15,661 nt of DNA from Clostridiales bacterium (lineage in GTDB: Bacteria; Bacillota; Clostridia; Oscillospirales; Butyricicoccaceae). The stretch covers positions 1 through 15,661 of the forward strand of contig JAHZFK010000050.1 in the NCBI GenBank assembly GCA_019421385.1, in the 5' to 3' direction. The notes beneath the pieces are model-generated. The model was given only the letters and a program-made list of their open reading frames with translations, did not search any database and had not been told where the DNA came from. The translations under genes and the position numbers were made by a program. This document shows positions 6,649 to 14,396 of the stretch, piece after piece. How positions within the stretch are numbered: the first letter of the stretch is position 1; each line of letters starts with the position of its first letter.

Positions 6649-9600
6649 ATGAAAGTGAGCGCACGCAAGAAGTTTTTCAGCTTGCATAAGCGGCTGACCG
6701 CGATGGCATTGGCTGTATTGATGGCAATGTCAGCGGGGGTGGGGGCGTTGGCGGCAGATGAGCCTGCAACCAATGCCGGATTTGAAAACGGCCCTTATCT
6801 GTTAGCGCCCAAGGCTAACAGTATGGTGGTTGCCTTTGAAGGCAAAACCGGCGATGCGGCCAAAATTTATTACGGCACTTCGACAGATAATATGCAGGAG
6901 CTGAGCATCAATTCGCAGGATGGCCCGGCTTTTGAAGGCGAGAAAATGCACATTTACCGGGCGAAGCTGGAAAACCTGACCCCGGATACGCTTTATCAGT
7001 ACCGCATTGAACTGAAGGACGGTTCGGTAGAAAACGGTACGTTCAAAACGTTGAGCGAAAACCCGGACGATATCCACTTTATGGTGGTTTCGGACACACA
7101 TAAGTTTGAAACCGCGCAGGCGGTGAGCGATTATATCATGGCCAACCGCCCGGACTTTATCCTGCATACCGGCGATATGGTGGAAGGAACGGGGACCCAG
7201 AAGGATCAGTTTAATTTCTGGTTCAAAAACGGAACGGAGTTTATAAAAAACATTCCGGTGATCTATAACTGCGGTAATCATGACTACGGTGAATATTTTG
7301 ACGCGTATGTGACCGAGGTGCAGAAGCAGGAATACCATTCCAATACCGACGGCACCAATATCTCCTTCAACTACGGCAACACGCATTTCACGATGATGAA
7401 CTCCAATCCGTGGTCGCTGTTTGAGCTGAACACGGATTCGGCAGGCGGCAGTGCAAGCGGGGAGACACATGCGAACGTGGAAAAGTCGCTCGAATGGCTG
7501 CGCAACGACCTGCAGTCGGACGAGGCGCAAAACGCGGATTTCCGCGTGCTGACCATGCACCATCCCTATGAGGATCTGTATACCCGCAAGTATATCCCGC
7601 CGATCGCGGAAAAGTACAATGTCAATGTGATGTTTGCAGGACATACCCACGCATACAGCCGTATTGCTTCGGCAGATGCAGCGGTTGGCACGGGGACCTT
7701 GTATGTAACGCAGGGCGATGCCCGCGTGGGCGACGGTAAGGTTTCGACCGGTTCGGATGATGAGCGCCTGGATGAAAACCTGCCCGAACTGCTGGCAAAC
7801 GGCAAGGGCGACATGCTCGACGTACATATCAAGGACGGCGTGCTGACCTACACGAACCTTGGCCTGTCCGGTAACGGTGAGCAGGAGATCGAAACTGTGG
7901 CGCTGACGCAGAACGGCGCGGATGTGCAGCTGAGCGATATCGCGATTTCTCCTGACAGCGTGCAGTCCAGTGGCGCGGTCACTGTAACGGCAACCGCAAC
8001 CAATAAGGGTAAGGGTCTGGCTGTCATCAGCCTGCCGATCAATGACAACGGCACGACTCGTTATCTGTACCATTTCGGCAAATACGGCAAGGAGCGTGTG
8101 GTAGCGCTGCAGCCGGGTGAGAGCAAGACGGTTTCCGCAGAACTGACGCTGACCGATCTGGGCAAACACACGCTGAAACTCGGCGATTACACGAAAACCG
8201 TGGACGTTACCTACCGTCCGGCGACCTATTCCACATCCAACCTGCGCGTCAAGCTGGGCGACGGTGAGACGAGCGATATCAATTCGGATATGCTGTATGT
8301 CAAGGCGGATGTCACCAATATCGGCAACGACGCGGGCAATCTGCCGGTAGCCTTTGTGATGGACGGCAGCAGCCTTGCCGAGCAGCAAGTTGCGCTGGCG
8401 GCTGGCGAAACCAAGACGGTTGAATTTGTATATCAGTTTGATACGTATGGCGATCACGAGGTTGCCATCGGCAATTCTGACCCGAAAAAGGTCACGATCG
8501 CTGGCACGATCCAGGGCACTCCGATCGTCAAGGATAAGTCGGGTAAGGGCAACGACGGTATCATCCGCGGCAAGCCGACCCTGATTACCTATGGCAAAAA
8601 CAACGAATACGGCCTCAAGCTGGACGGTGTATACGACTATGTCGAGATTCCTGACCGGCAGAACTATGTAGTTGACGATGGCGTCACCGGCATGGTCTGG
8701 GCGAATATCGGCCGCCTTGCCAAGGGCGATTCGACCGACTGGGATCACAACCCGTTGATGATGAAGGGTTCGACCATCAACTACGGCACAAACTACCTGT
8801 TCCGTATGGCAGTCCGCTCGACCGGCAAGCTGACGTATGGCGTAGGCTTTGACAACGACAACGGCGAATATTTCTGGAATGACAGCGACGGCAAGAATCA
8901 GAACGGTGCGGAATACGGCGCACAGCTGAATGAATGGGTGCAGTACACCGGCGCGTTCGACCGTGCAACCGGCGGCACCAGCTATCAGAATACCGAGGTC
9001 AGCGGCACGATTGCGGCACCGGCGTTTGACTCCCCGATCAAGAACTGGCCCGGTTGCTCGATGTATGTTGGCGGCACCTATACCCGCCATCTGTTGCCCG
9101 ATCGCAACCGCGGTAAGTACCACTGCATGTTGCAGGGCGAGGTCGGTCAGGTGCGTTTCTACACCACCAAGCTGTCCGACGCGGACAACAAGGCGGTTTA
9201 CGCCAATCCGACAGCAGCAGGCCCCAAGGCGGATAAGATGGTAGTTTGGCTGGACTTCGATCCCAAGAACATCGTGACCACCGGCACGCACCAGACCGAG
9301 TGGGTCTCTGTCGGCGCGCTGCAGCAGCTGCAGTATGATGCACTGGTGGAAGGCAAGGCTGGCCTGTCGGTCAAGGTCGAGCTGTCTCAGGACGGCAAGA
9401 ATGTTGCTTCCTCTAAGGAGTACACGCTGGCAAACGGCACCAATACGATCGACCTGCGCGAACTGGGTGAGGCGAAGTTCGTCCGTCTGACCACGACGTT
9501 TGACAGCGCGGTTGGCACCGACCGCACCGATCTGCCCAAGGTGATGGATTACACGCTCAAGGGTGCGGAGCAGAGCGCGAAGTGGTCGACCATCGCGGAC

Positions 9601-10284
9601 TGGAACCGCGGCACGTTCAGCGGCGCGGCCGGTCACGAAAATATGGATTTCTACAACGGCTACGAGAACGACTTTGACGACTATTCTGCCAAGGCAGACC
9701 TGAGCATGACGGTCGAGACCTCCGGCGAGAATGTCCGTCCGTCCCAGAAGTTTACCGATACCCGGACGCACTGGGCTGCTGATGCGGTGGACTATGTAGT
9801 GGAAAACAAGCTGTTCAACGGCACGAGCGAGACGCAGTTCTCCCCGGATGCCGAGATGACGCGCGGTATGCTGGTCACGGTGCTGCACCGTCAGGCAAAG
9901 CAGCCGGAGGGAGCGGCAAGCAGCTTCGCGGATGTTCCGGCGAACCGTTACGACGCCAAGGCAATCGGCTGGGCGGCGGAAAACGCGATCGTGACCGGTG
10001 TCGGTGAAAATCTGTTTGCGCCCGACCTTGCCGTGACGCGCGAGGAGATGGCAGCGATTCTGTACCGTTATGCCAAGACACAAGGGGCCAGCGGCGATGT
10101 TTCCGACGATGCACTGAATGGCTATCCGGATGCGGATGCCGTGTCCGGCTGGGCGCGGGATGCGGTTGCATGGTGCATCAGCGAAGGCCTGATCAGCGGA
10201 TCTGACGGCGGCGCGATCGACCCGGCAGGGACGGCAACCCGTGCGGAGGTTGCAACCGTTATGATGCGCTACCAGAACAAGTAA
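6649..10284 (+). CDS. Secreted SLH-anchored purple-acid-phosphatase-like metallophosphoesterase
   Basis: Predicted to hydrolyse phosphoesters outside the cell. A signal peptide (cleavage near ALAA, residues 34-36) is followed by an Fn3-like purple acid phosphatase N-domain (about 42-138). The calcineurin-like phosphoesterase domain (about 143-345) has the full metal-ligand set: SDTH (D149, H151), GDM (D176), GNHD (N210, H211), MHHP (H304) and GHTH (H332, H334). Then come two CARDB/Ig-like domains (about 425-522 and 525-618), a LamG/concanavalin-like domain (about 620-865, DKSGKGNDG and LKLDGVYDYVEIP), an unassigned beta-rich stretch (866-1030), and three SLH repeats (about 1034-1211) that tether it to wall polymers. 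The length is 1211 aa from ATG 6649. GTG 6655 is equally plausible because AGGAAGG (6642-6648) is 6 nt ahead of it; ATG 6607 is unlikely. The natural substrate (phosphate monoester, diester or nucleotide) cannot be read from the sequence. Confidence 0.9.
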   Translation: MKVSARKKFFSLHKRLTAMALAVLMAMSAGVGALAADEPATNAGFENGPYLLAPKANSMVVAFEGKTGDAAKIYYGTSTDNMQELSINSQDGPAFEGEKMHIYRAKLENLTPDTLYQYRIELKDGSVENGTFKTLSENPDDIHFMVVSDTHKFETAQAVSDYIMANRPDFILHTGDMVEGTGTQKDQFNFWFKNGTEFIKNIPVIYNCGNHDYGEYFDAYVTEVQKQEYHSNTDGTNISFNYGNTHFTMMNSNPWSLFELNTDSAGGSASGETHANVEKSLEWLRNDLQSDEAQNADFRVLTMHHPYEDLYTRKYIPPIAEKYNVNVMFAGHTHAYSRIASADAAVGTGTLYVTQGDARVGDGKVSTGSDDERLDENLPELLANGKGDMLDVHIKDGVLTYTNLGLSGNGEQEIETVALTQNGADVQLSDIAISPDSVQSSGAVTVTATATNKGKGLAVISLPINDNGTTRYLYHFGKYGKERVVALQPGESKTVSAELTLTDLGKHTLKLGDYTKTVDVTYRPATYSTSNLRVKLGDGETSDINSDMLYVKADVTNIGNDAGNLPVAFVMDGSSLAEQQVALAAGETKTVEFVYQFDTYGDHEVAIGNSDPKKVTIAGTIQGTPIVKDKSGKGNDGIIRGKPTLITYGKNNEYGLKLDGVYDYVEIPDRQNYVVDDGVTGMVWANIGRLAKGDSTDWDHNPLMMKGSTINYGTNYLFRMAVRSTGKLTYGVGFDNDNGEYFWNDSDGKNQNGAEYGAQLNEWVQYTGAFDRATGGTSYQNTEVSGTIAAPAFDSPIKNWPGCSMYVGGTYTRHLLPDRNRGKYHCMLQGEVGQVRFYTTKLSDADNKAVYANPTAAGPKADKMVVWLDFDPKNIVTTGTHQTEWVSVGALQQLQYDALVEGKAGLSVKVELSQDGKNVASSKEYTLANGTNTIDLRELGEAKFVRLTTTFDSAVGTDRTDLPKVMDYTLKGAEQSAKWSTIADWNRGTFSGAAGHENMDFYNGYENDFDDYSAKADLSMTVETSGENVRPSQKFTDTRTHWAADAVDYVVENKLFNGTSETQFSPDAEMTRGMLVTVLHRQAKQPEGAASSFADVPANRYDAKAIGWAAENAIVTGVGENLFAPDLAVTREEMAAILYRYAKTQGASGDVSDDALNGYPDADAVSGWARDAVAWCISEGLISGSDGGAIDPAGTATRAEVATVMMRYQNK

Positions 10285-10329
10285 ATAATCCGTGCTGCAT
10301 GCCGTTGCATTGTGCATGTAGGAAGCGAG

Positions 10330-10368
10330 CAGCGCTGCCGGTGGTTCAACGGCAGCGCTGTTTGTTTA
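10330..10368 (+). terminator. Intrinsic terminator after the phosphatase gene
   Basis: A perfect 11-bp GC-rich stem (CAGCGCTGCCG, 10330-10340, with CGGCAGCGCTG, 10350-10360) has a 9-nt loop and is followed by TTTGTTTA. It insulates the phosphatase gene from the operon that begins about 70 nt later. Confidence 0.9.
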
Positions 10369-10377
10369 TCTGGCGGC

Positions 10378-10406
10378 TTGTTTCCCACAGGGCGTTGTTG
10401 TACAAT
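10378..10406 (+). promoter_or_regulatory. Sigma-A-type promoter of the sensor operon
   Basis: A -35 TTGTTT (10378-10383), a 17-bp spacer and a -10 TACAAT (10401-10406) put the start point near 10413. This makes the ATG at 10405 untranslatable and favours the ATG at 10438, which has GGAGG at 10428-10432. It is one base short of consensus in the -10 and two short in the -35. Confidence 0.6.
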
Positions 10407-10437
10407 GAAAGCAGAAATATCCTTGTTGGAGGCTGAG

Positions 10438-11394
10438 ATGAGATCTTTTTCCCGACTGATCGGTTGCGCAGTCCTGTTTTTGGCAACCGCGCTCATTTTG
10501 ATCGCGTTGCAGCTATATGCGCGGTCGGACATGGCCTCGAAAATGGATGACCAATATGTTGTGGGTGTTGTTGCAACCGCAAGCGAAGATGAATGGCACG
10601 CCATGGTGCTGGAAAGCATTCTGGATGCCGCCGCCGCGCAAGGGTTTGATGTGATCACGCTTCATTCGGCGCGCAGCACGGATGCGCAGGCCGAGCAGGT
10701 GCGCGCGCTGATTATCTATCAGGTGGATGCGATTGTGCTTTCGCCTGTTGCTGAAACAGGATGGGATTATGTTTTTCAGGAGGCGCATGATGCGGGTATC
10801 CCAATTATCACGGTCAACAAGCGCGCCTCCACACCGCAGGAGGATTTGGTCAGCTATGTTGGCTATGATTATAACGCAGCGGGACACGATGCGGCGCTTG
10901 CATATCTTGCGTCGCCGGGCCGACATGATGGCAATGTAGTGGAACTGTGCGGAACGGTGGACGCGTCTTTCACGCGGGAGATTACAGGCGGGTTCAGCAG
11001 CGGCCTGCGGCAGATGCAGTCGCCGCTGCGCATCAATTACAGCATCAGCACAGAGTTTATGCGTTCGCGTGCAAAAGAAGTGATCGAGTGGCTGGCGAGC
11101 AACAGCTACGAGATGGACGTGATTCTCACGCATAGCGACGGAATCACAATTGGCGCTGTGGAGGCGCTGGAGGCGACAGGAGGAACACCCGGAGAAGAGG
11201 TACAGATATACGCCTTCGGCGGTAGTGAGCAGGTGCTGCAAATGCAGCGCGACGGGAAGATCAGCTGGTTGGCCTATCTCGATCCGGTCTTGCTGGGCGA
11301 AGAGGCGGTTGCCGAGGTGCAGGAGCGCCTGTCCGGTGTGCATCCGGAAGAACGACTGTGCCCAGTGCAGATTTTGAGCAAGGGAGGTCAGTGA
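10438..11394 (+). CDS. Membrane-anchored sugar-type periplasmic binding protein (Peripla_BP_4)
   Basis: A 318-residue type I substrate-binding protein of the RbsB/YtfQ class that binds a small ligand, classically a sugar, between two lobes. An N-terminal hydrophobic segment (about 8-27) follows a short basic start. There is no lipobox Cys, so it is either a signal anchor or a cleaved secretory signal. The fold is shown by YVVGVVATASEDEWHAMVLE, the helix-strand repeat through VDAIVLSPVAETGW, AGIPIITVNKRAS, YVGYDYNAAGHDAALAYL, GNVVELCGTVDASFT-R, DVILTHSDGITIGAVEAL and IYAFGGSEQVL. The start ATG is chosen by the GGAGG 5 nt ahead and by the promoter. It is the first gene of the operon, one base before the kinase gene, with no transporter permease or ATPase partner. 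This suggests that it presents ligand to the kinase rather than serving uptake. The ligand is unknown. Confidence 0.85.
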   Translation: MRSFSRLIGCAVLFLATALILIALQLYARSDMASKMDDQYVVGVVATASEDEWHAMVLESILDAAAAQGFDVITLHSARSTDAQAEQVRALIIYQVDAIVLSPVAETGWDYVFQEAHDAGIPIITVNKRASTPQEDLVSYVGYDYNAAGHDAALAYLASPGRHDGNVVELCGTVDASFTREITGGFSSGLRQMQSPLRINYSISTEFMRSRAKEVIEWLASNSYEMDVILTHSDGITIGAVEALEATGGTPGEEVQIYAFGGSEQVLQMQRDGKISWLAYLDPVLLGEEAVAEVQERLSGVHPEERLCPVQILSKGGQ

Positions 11395-11395
11395 G

Positions 11396-12841
11396 ATGCC
11401 CCCTTCCAGCATTCGTTTGACGCTGAAACGTTCTTACCGCACGATTATTTGTGCGCTGCTTGTGCCGGTGCTGATGCTGCTCGTTACGATTGTCGGCCTG
11501 TCTTTCCGATACAGCGGCTGTATTGAGAATATCGAAACGGCCAACACATTGCGTGAAACGGTCGGGGACCAGATCACGGAGGAAGTGTGGCAGATCGTTT
11601 CGGGCAATCTGGCATTTGAGGATGGAGAGCAGTATGCGTACATGTCGCGGATTGTGAACGGTATTCAAGTGCTTGAGTCCAGCAGCAGTGCGCAGAGCAG
11701 CCAGTATTTGCAGGCGGCTGCCCGTGCGACAGAGACCATGAAAAACTATTTTGATATTCTCGGCAAGCAAATTGCGGAAAATCGCGCGGTTGCCTACCGG
11801 GAAAGCGTGATGGAGGAAATCAGCAGCGTAGCGCGCCTGATCGATGAAATGCTGCAAAACTACATCGGCGAGGAAATCGTGCGCATCGGTGAACTGAATC
11901 GGCAAATCCAGTCAACAACATTTGTCATGGTGATTATTTCATTCGCATTGTTGGCCATGACGGGCTGGTATGCACGGAAAAGCTATCAGCATGTGCAGCA
12001 GGCGATCGACGAACCGGTGGACGCGCTGGATAAAATGGCGGCTGCGATTGCGGTAGGCGATTGGGACGCGCGCACCGCGTTGCCGCAGGTGGAAGAATTT
12101 CGCGGCTTGGCACGCCACCTGAACCACATGGCAAGCCGGCTGGAGCATTCGGTAGCCGAACAGCTGATTGCGGAGAAAAACTTGCAGAAGGCGGAAATGC
12201 GGACGTTGCAGGCGCAGATCACGCCGCATTTTCTGTACAATACGCTGGATACGATTGTCTGGTTGGCAGAGGCGGAACGCAATCAGGAAGTAATGGATAT
12301 CACGATGGCGTTAACGAGCTTTCTGCGTATTTCGCTCAGCAGCGGACAGGATTTTATCCCGGTCTCCCGCGAGATCGAGCATGTAAAAAGCTATCTTGCC
12401 ATTCAGGCCACCCGATATGGCAGTACGATGGAGTATCGCATCGAGGCGGATGACAGCTTGGGGAATATGCAGGTGCTCAAGCTGTTATTACAGCCGCTGG
12501 TGGAAAATGCCATCTATCATGGGGTGCGCGCAAAGCGTGGGCGCGGCTGCATCGTGGTTTCCGTCCAGCGCTCCGACGAGGATCAGATGACATTTTCCGT
12601 TTCGGATAACGGCATCGGGATCGAGCCGGAAAAACTGCGCGCACTGCAAGCGGATCTGTCGGCCGGTGTTCGTCCCGCGACGCAGTCTGGCGGATTCGGA
12701 CTGTTTAATGTCTCGCAGCGCATCCGGCTGTATTATGGCACGGGGCTGCAGATCACAAGTGTTTATCGGGAGGGGACGACGGTTTCGTTCACCATCCCGT
12801 GTAAGGAGCAGGAAAATGTATCGTATATTTCTGGCAGATGA
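11396..12841 (+). CDS. YesM-type sensor histidine kinase
   Basis: A 481-residue membrane kinase that autophosphorylates on His and passes phosphate to the regulator encoded next. Layout: TM1 (about 16-37); an extracytoplasmic domain (38-175) that is almost all helix, with Ser/Gln/Glu-rich coils and no Cache or PAS pattern; TM2 (about 176-196); HAMP (about 197-250); a His_kinase domain (PF06580 type) with phospho-acceptor H278 in QITPHFLYNTLD; and a HATPase with the N-box QPLVENAIYHG (N371), DNGIGI (D404) and the G2 box SGGFGLFN (431-437). All catalytic boxes are intact. AGGGAGGT at 11381-11388 overlaps the end of the preceding gene, and the ATG follows its stop after one base. The lack of a ligand-binding fold in the sensor, together with binding-protein genes on both sides of the kinase-regulator pair, suggests that bound binding proteins dock on the helical domain. 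Confidence 0.93.
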   Translation: MPPSSIRLTLKRSYRTIICALLVPVLMLLVTIVGLSFRYSGCIENIETANTLRETVGDQITEEVWQIVSGNLAFEDGEQYAYMSRIVNGIQVLESSSSAQSSQYLQAAARATETMKNYFDILGKQIAENRAVAYRESVMEEISSVARLIDEMLQNYIGEEIVRIGELNRQIQSTTFVMVIISFALLAMTGWYARKSYQHVQQAIDEPVDALDKMAAAIAVGDWDARTALPQVEEFRGLARHLNHMASRLEHSVAEQLIAEKNLQKAEMRTLQAQITPHFLYNTLDTIVWLAEAERNQEVMDITMALTSFLRISLSSGQDFIPVSREIEHVKSYLAIQATRYGSTMEYRIEADDSLGNMQVLKLLLQPLVENAIYHGVRAKRGRGCIVVSVQRSDEDQMTFSVSDNGIGIEPEKLRALQADLSAGVRPATQSGGFGLFNVSQRIRLYYGTGLQITSVYREGTTVSFTIPCKEQENVSYISGR

Positions 12842-14396
12842 CGAAGACATCATTCGAGACGGTCTGCGGCGCACGATCGACCGCGTCGACTTACCGGTCA
12901 GTTTTTGCGGAGAAGCACCGGATGGTGAAATGGCTTTGCCGCTGATTCAGGAGCTTCGGCCGGATATTTTGATCACAGACGTGCGTATGCCCTTTATGGA
13001 TGGGCTTGCGTTGGCATCGCTGGTGCGCCGCGCCATGCCGTGGGTACATATCATTGTGCTCAGCGGGCACGATGAGTTTGAATATGCACAGCGTTCGGTT
13101 TCGATCGGCGTGGACGCGTACCTGCTGAAACCGATCGACCCAGTCAACCTAAGGAAAGCGCTCGAAGAGACCATTGCCCGCATTGAGGCGGACAAGGTGC
13201 AGCTTCTGGCCAGACAACGCACGGATGACGAGCATATGCTGCTGCGGGAGAATTTTCTGGCGCGGGTGGTCAGTGGCGCGCTGCCATCGGCGGATATCCA
13301 CGACCAAAGCAGCCGGTTCGGCATCAACCTGCTGGCAAAACAGTATCAGGTGGGCTATGTTGCGCTGCCGCAGGCGTGCTTTCGCGGCGAGGGGACAGAG
13401 CGGCTGCGCTGTTTGTTTTCCCAGTTATTCGATGCCCGCGACACCGTTCAGGCATTCCTCAAGGGCTGCGACTGCGGTATTTTGCTGCTGACCGGCAATA
13501 CACCGGATGAGGTGCAGGAAACCGCATATGAAGCGGCACGCGCCTTGCAGCACGAGTTGGAACGACTGCTGGATACGGTTTCGGTGATCGGGCTGAGCCG
13601 TGTGTGCGATCGACTCAGCGCGCTGCCGGATGCACTTCAACAGGCGCAGCAAGCGGCGCAGGTCGTCGGTTCGGGACAAAAGCAGAGCCGGATCACAGGA
13701 TTTGAGGAATTGTCGGCGGCTGCATCGCCGTCGCGGATCGAACTTGGCGCGGATGTGCCGCTGGTGGACAAGATCCGCCACCTACAAGAGAAGGATATCC
13801 CGGATATGGTCAATGCGTATTTGTCAACGGTGAACCAAGAGGATGTACAGAGCGTACTGTATCGGTATTACTTACTGGTTGATCTGCTGATGGTCGCGTC
13901 CCGTTTTGTGCGCGAATTGCAGCTGGAACCGCAGGAATGTTTTGAAGATGTTTCGGATATCTCCAAACTACTGCATACCGCTGGCGATCTGGACAGTGCG
14001 CGCGATTTTTGCACGGAGATACTCGAGCGGGTCGTGCGCTATCGCGGGATGAGTGAGCCTATCCGTTATGGTGCAGAAATCGAGCGGGCGCGCGCGTTTA
14101 TTCGAGAAAACCATGCTGATCCCAATATTTCGCTGCATGTAGTGGCGTCCGCGATTGGGTTTTCCCCCAATTACTTCAGTACAATTTTTTCACAGGAGAC
14201 CGGCGAGACCTTTATTGAATATCTGACCAAAACACGGATCGAGGCAGCCAAAAAGGCGCTGCGCGAGACCGACCGCAAATTGTCTGAGATTGCATTCGAT
14301 ATCGGATACAATGAGCCGCAGTATTTCAGCTATATCTTTAAGAAGAACACCGGACTGACGCCGCGGGAATACCGTATGCAGGAGGGAGACACATGA
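12816..14396 (+). CDS. YesN-type response regulator with AraC DNA-binding domain
   Basis: A cytoplasmic transcription factor of 526 residues. The receiver domain (1-120) has the acidic pair D8/D9 in LADDED, phospho-acceptor D55 in ILITDVRMP, S83 in VLSGHDEF and K105 in LLKPID. The central linker (about 125-425) is the long, poorly conserved region usual in YesN proteins. The C-terminus (about 427-526) carries two AraC-type helix-turn-helices: SLHVVASAIGFSPNYFSTIF and LSEIAFDIGYNEPQYFSYIF, ending in KKNTGLTPREYR. The ATG at 12816 is chosen because AAGGAG (12803-12808) is 7 nt upstream and the receiver domain starts there. It overlaps the kinase gene by 26 nt, and its own TGA overlaps the next ATG by 4 nt, so the genes are translationally coupled. 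It probably activates a transport or catabolic gene; the outward promoter at 15591 is the nearest candidate. Confidence 0.94.
   Translation: MYRIFLADDEDIIRDGLRRTIDRVDLPVSFCGEAPDGEMALPLIQELRPDILITDVRMPFMDGLALASLVRRAMPWVHIIVLSGHDEFEYAQRSVSIGVDAYLLKPIDPVNLRKALEETIARIEADKVQLLARQRTDDEHMLLRENFLARVVSGALPSADIHDQSSRFGINLLAKQYQVGYVALPQACFRGEGTERLRCLFSQLFDARDTVQAFLKGCDCGILLLTGNTPDEVQETAYEAARALQHELERLLDTVSVIGLSRVCDRLSALPDALQQAQQAAQVVGSGQKQSRITGFEELSAAASPSRIELGADVPLVDKIRHLQEKDIPDMVNAYLSTVNQEDVQSVLYRYYLLVDLLMVASRFVRELQLEPQECFEDVSDISKLLHTAGDLDSARDFCTEILERVVRYRGMSEPIRYGAEIERARAFIRENHADPNISLHVVASAIGFSPNYFSTIFSQETGETFIEYLTKTRIEAAKKALRETDRKLSEIAFDIGYNEPQYFSYIFKKNTGLTPREYRMQEGDT

Noticed and set aside
6802..10317. 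A 1171-codon open frame on the minus strand opposite the phosphatase gene
   Set aside because: It is a by-product of biased codon use in the plus-strand gene. Its translation is Arg/His/Ile-rich with no domain, while the plus strand gives a complete multi-domain protein with signal peptide.
10513..11412. 299-codon minus-strand open frame opposite the first binding protein
   Set aside because: The composition is atypical (high Arg, His, Cys) and there are no motifs; the plus-strand frame is clearly the gene.
12666..12815. Response regulator starting further upstream inside the kinase gene
   Set aside because: The frame is open there by chance. The receiver domain begins at 12816 with a proper Shine-Dalgarno, and the extra residues are Arg/Ser-rich and unlike a receiver.
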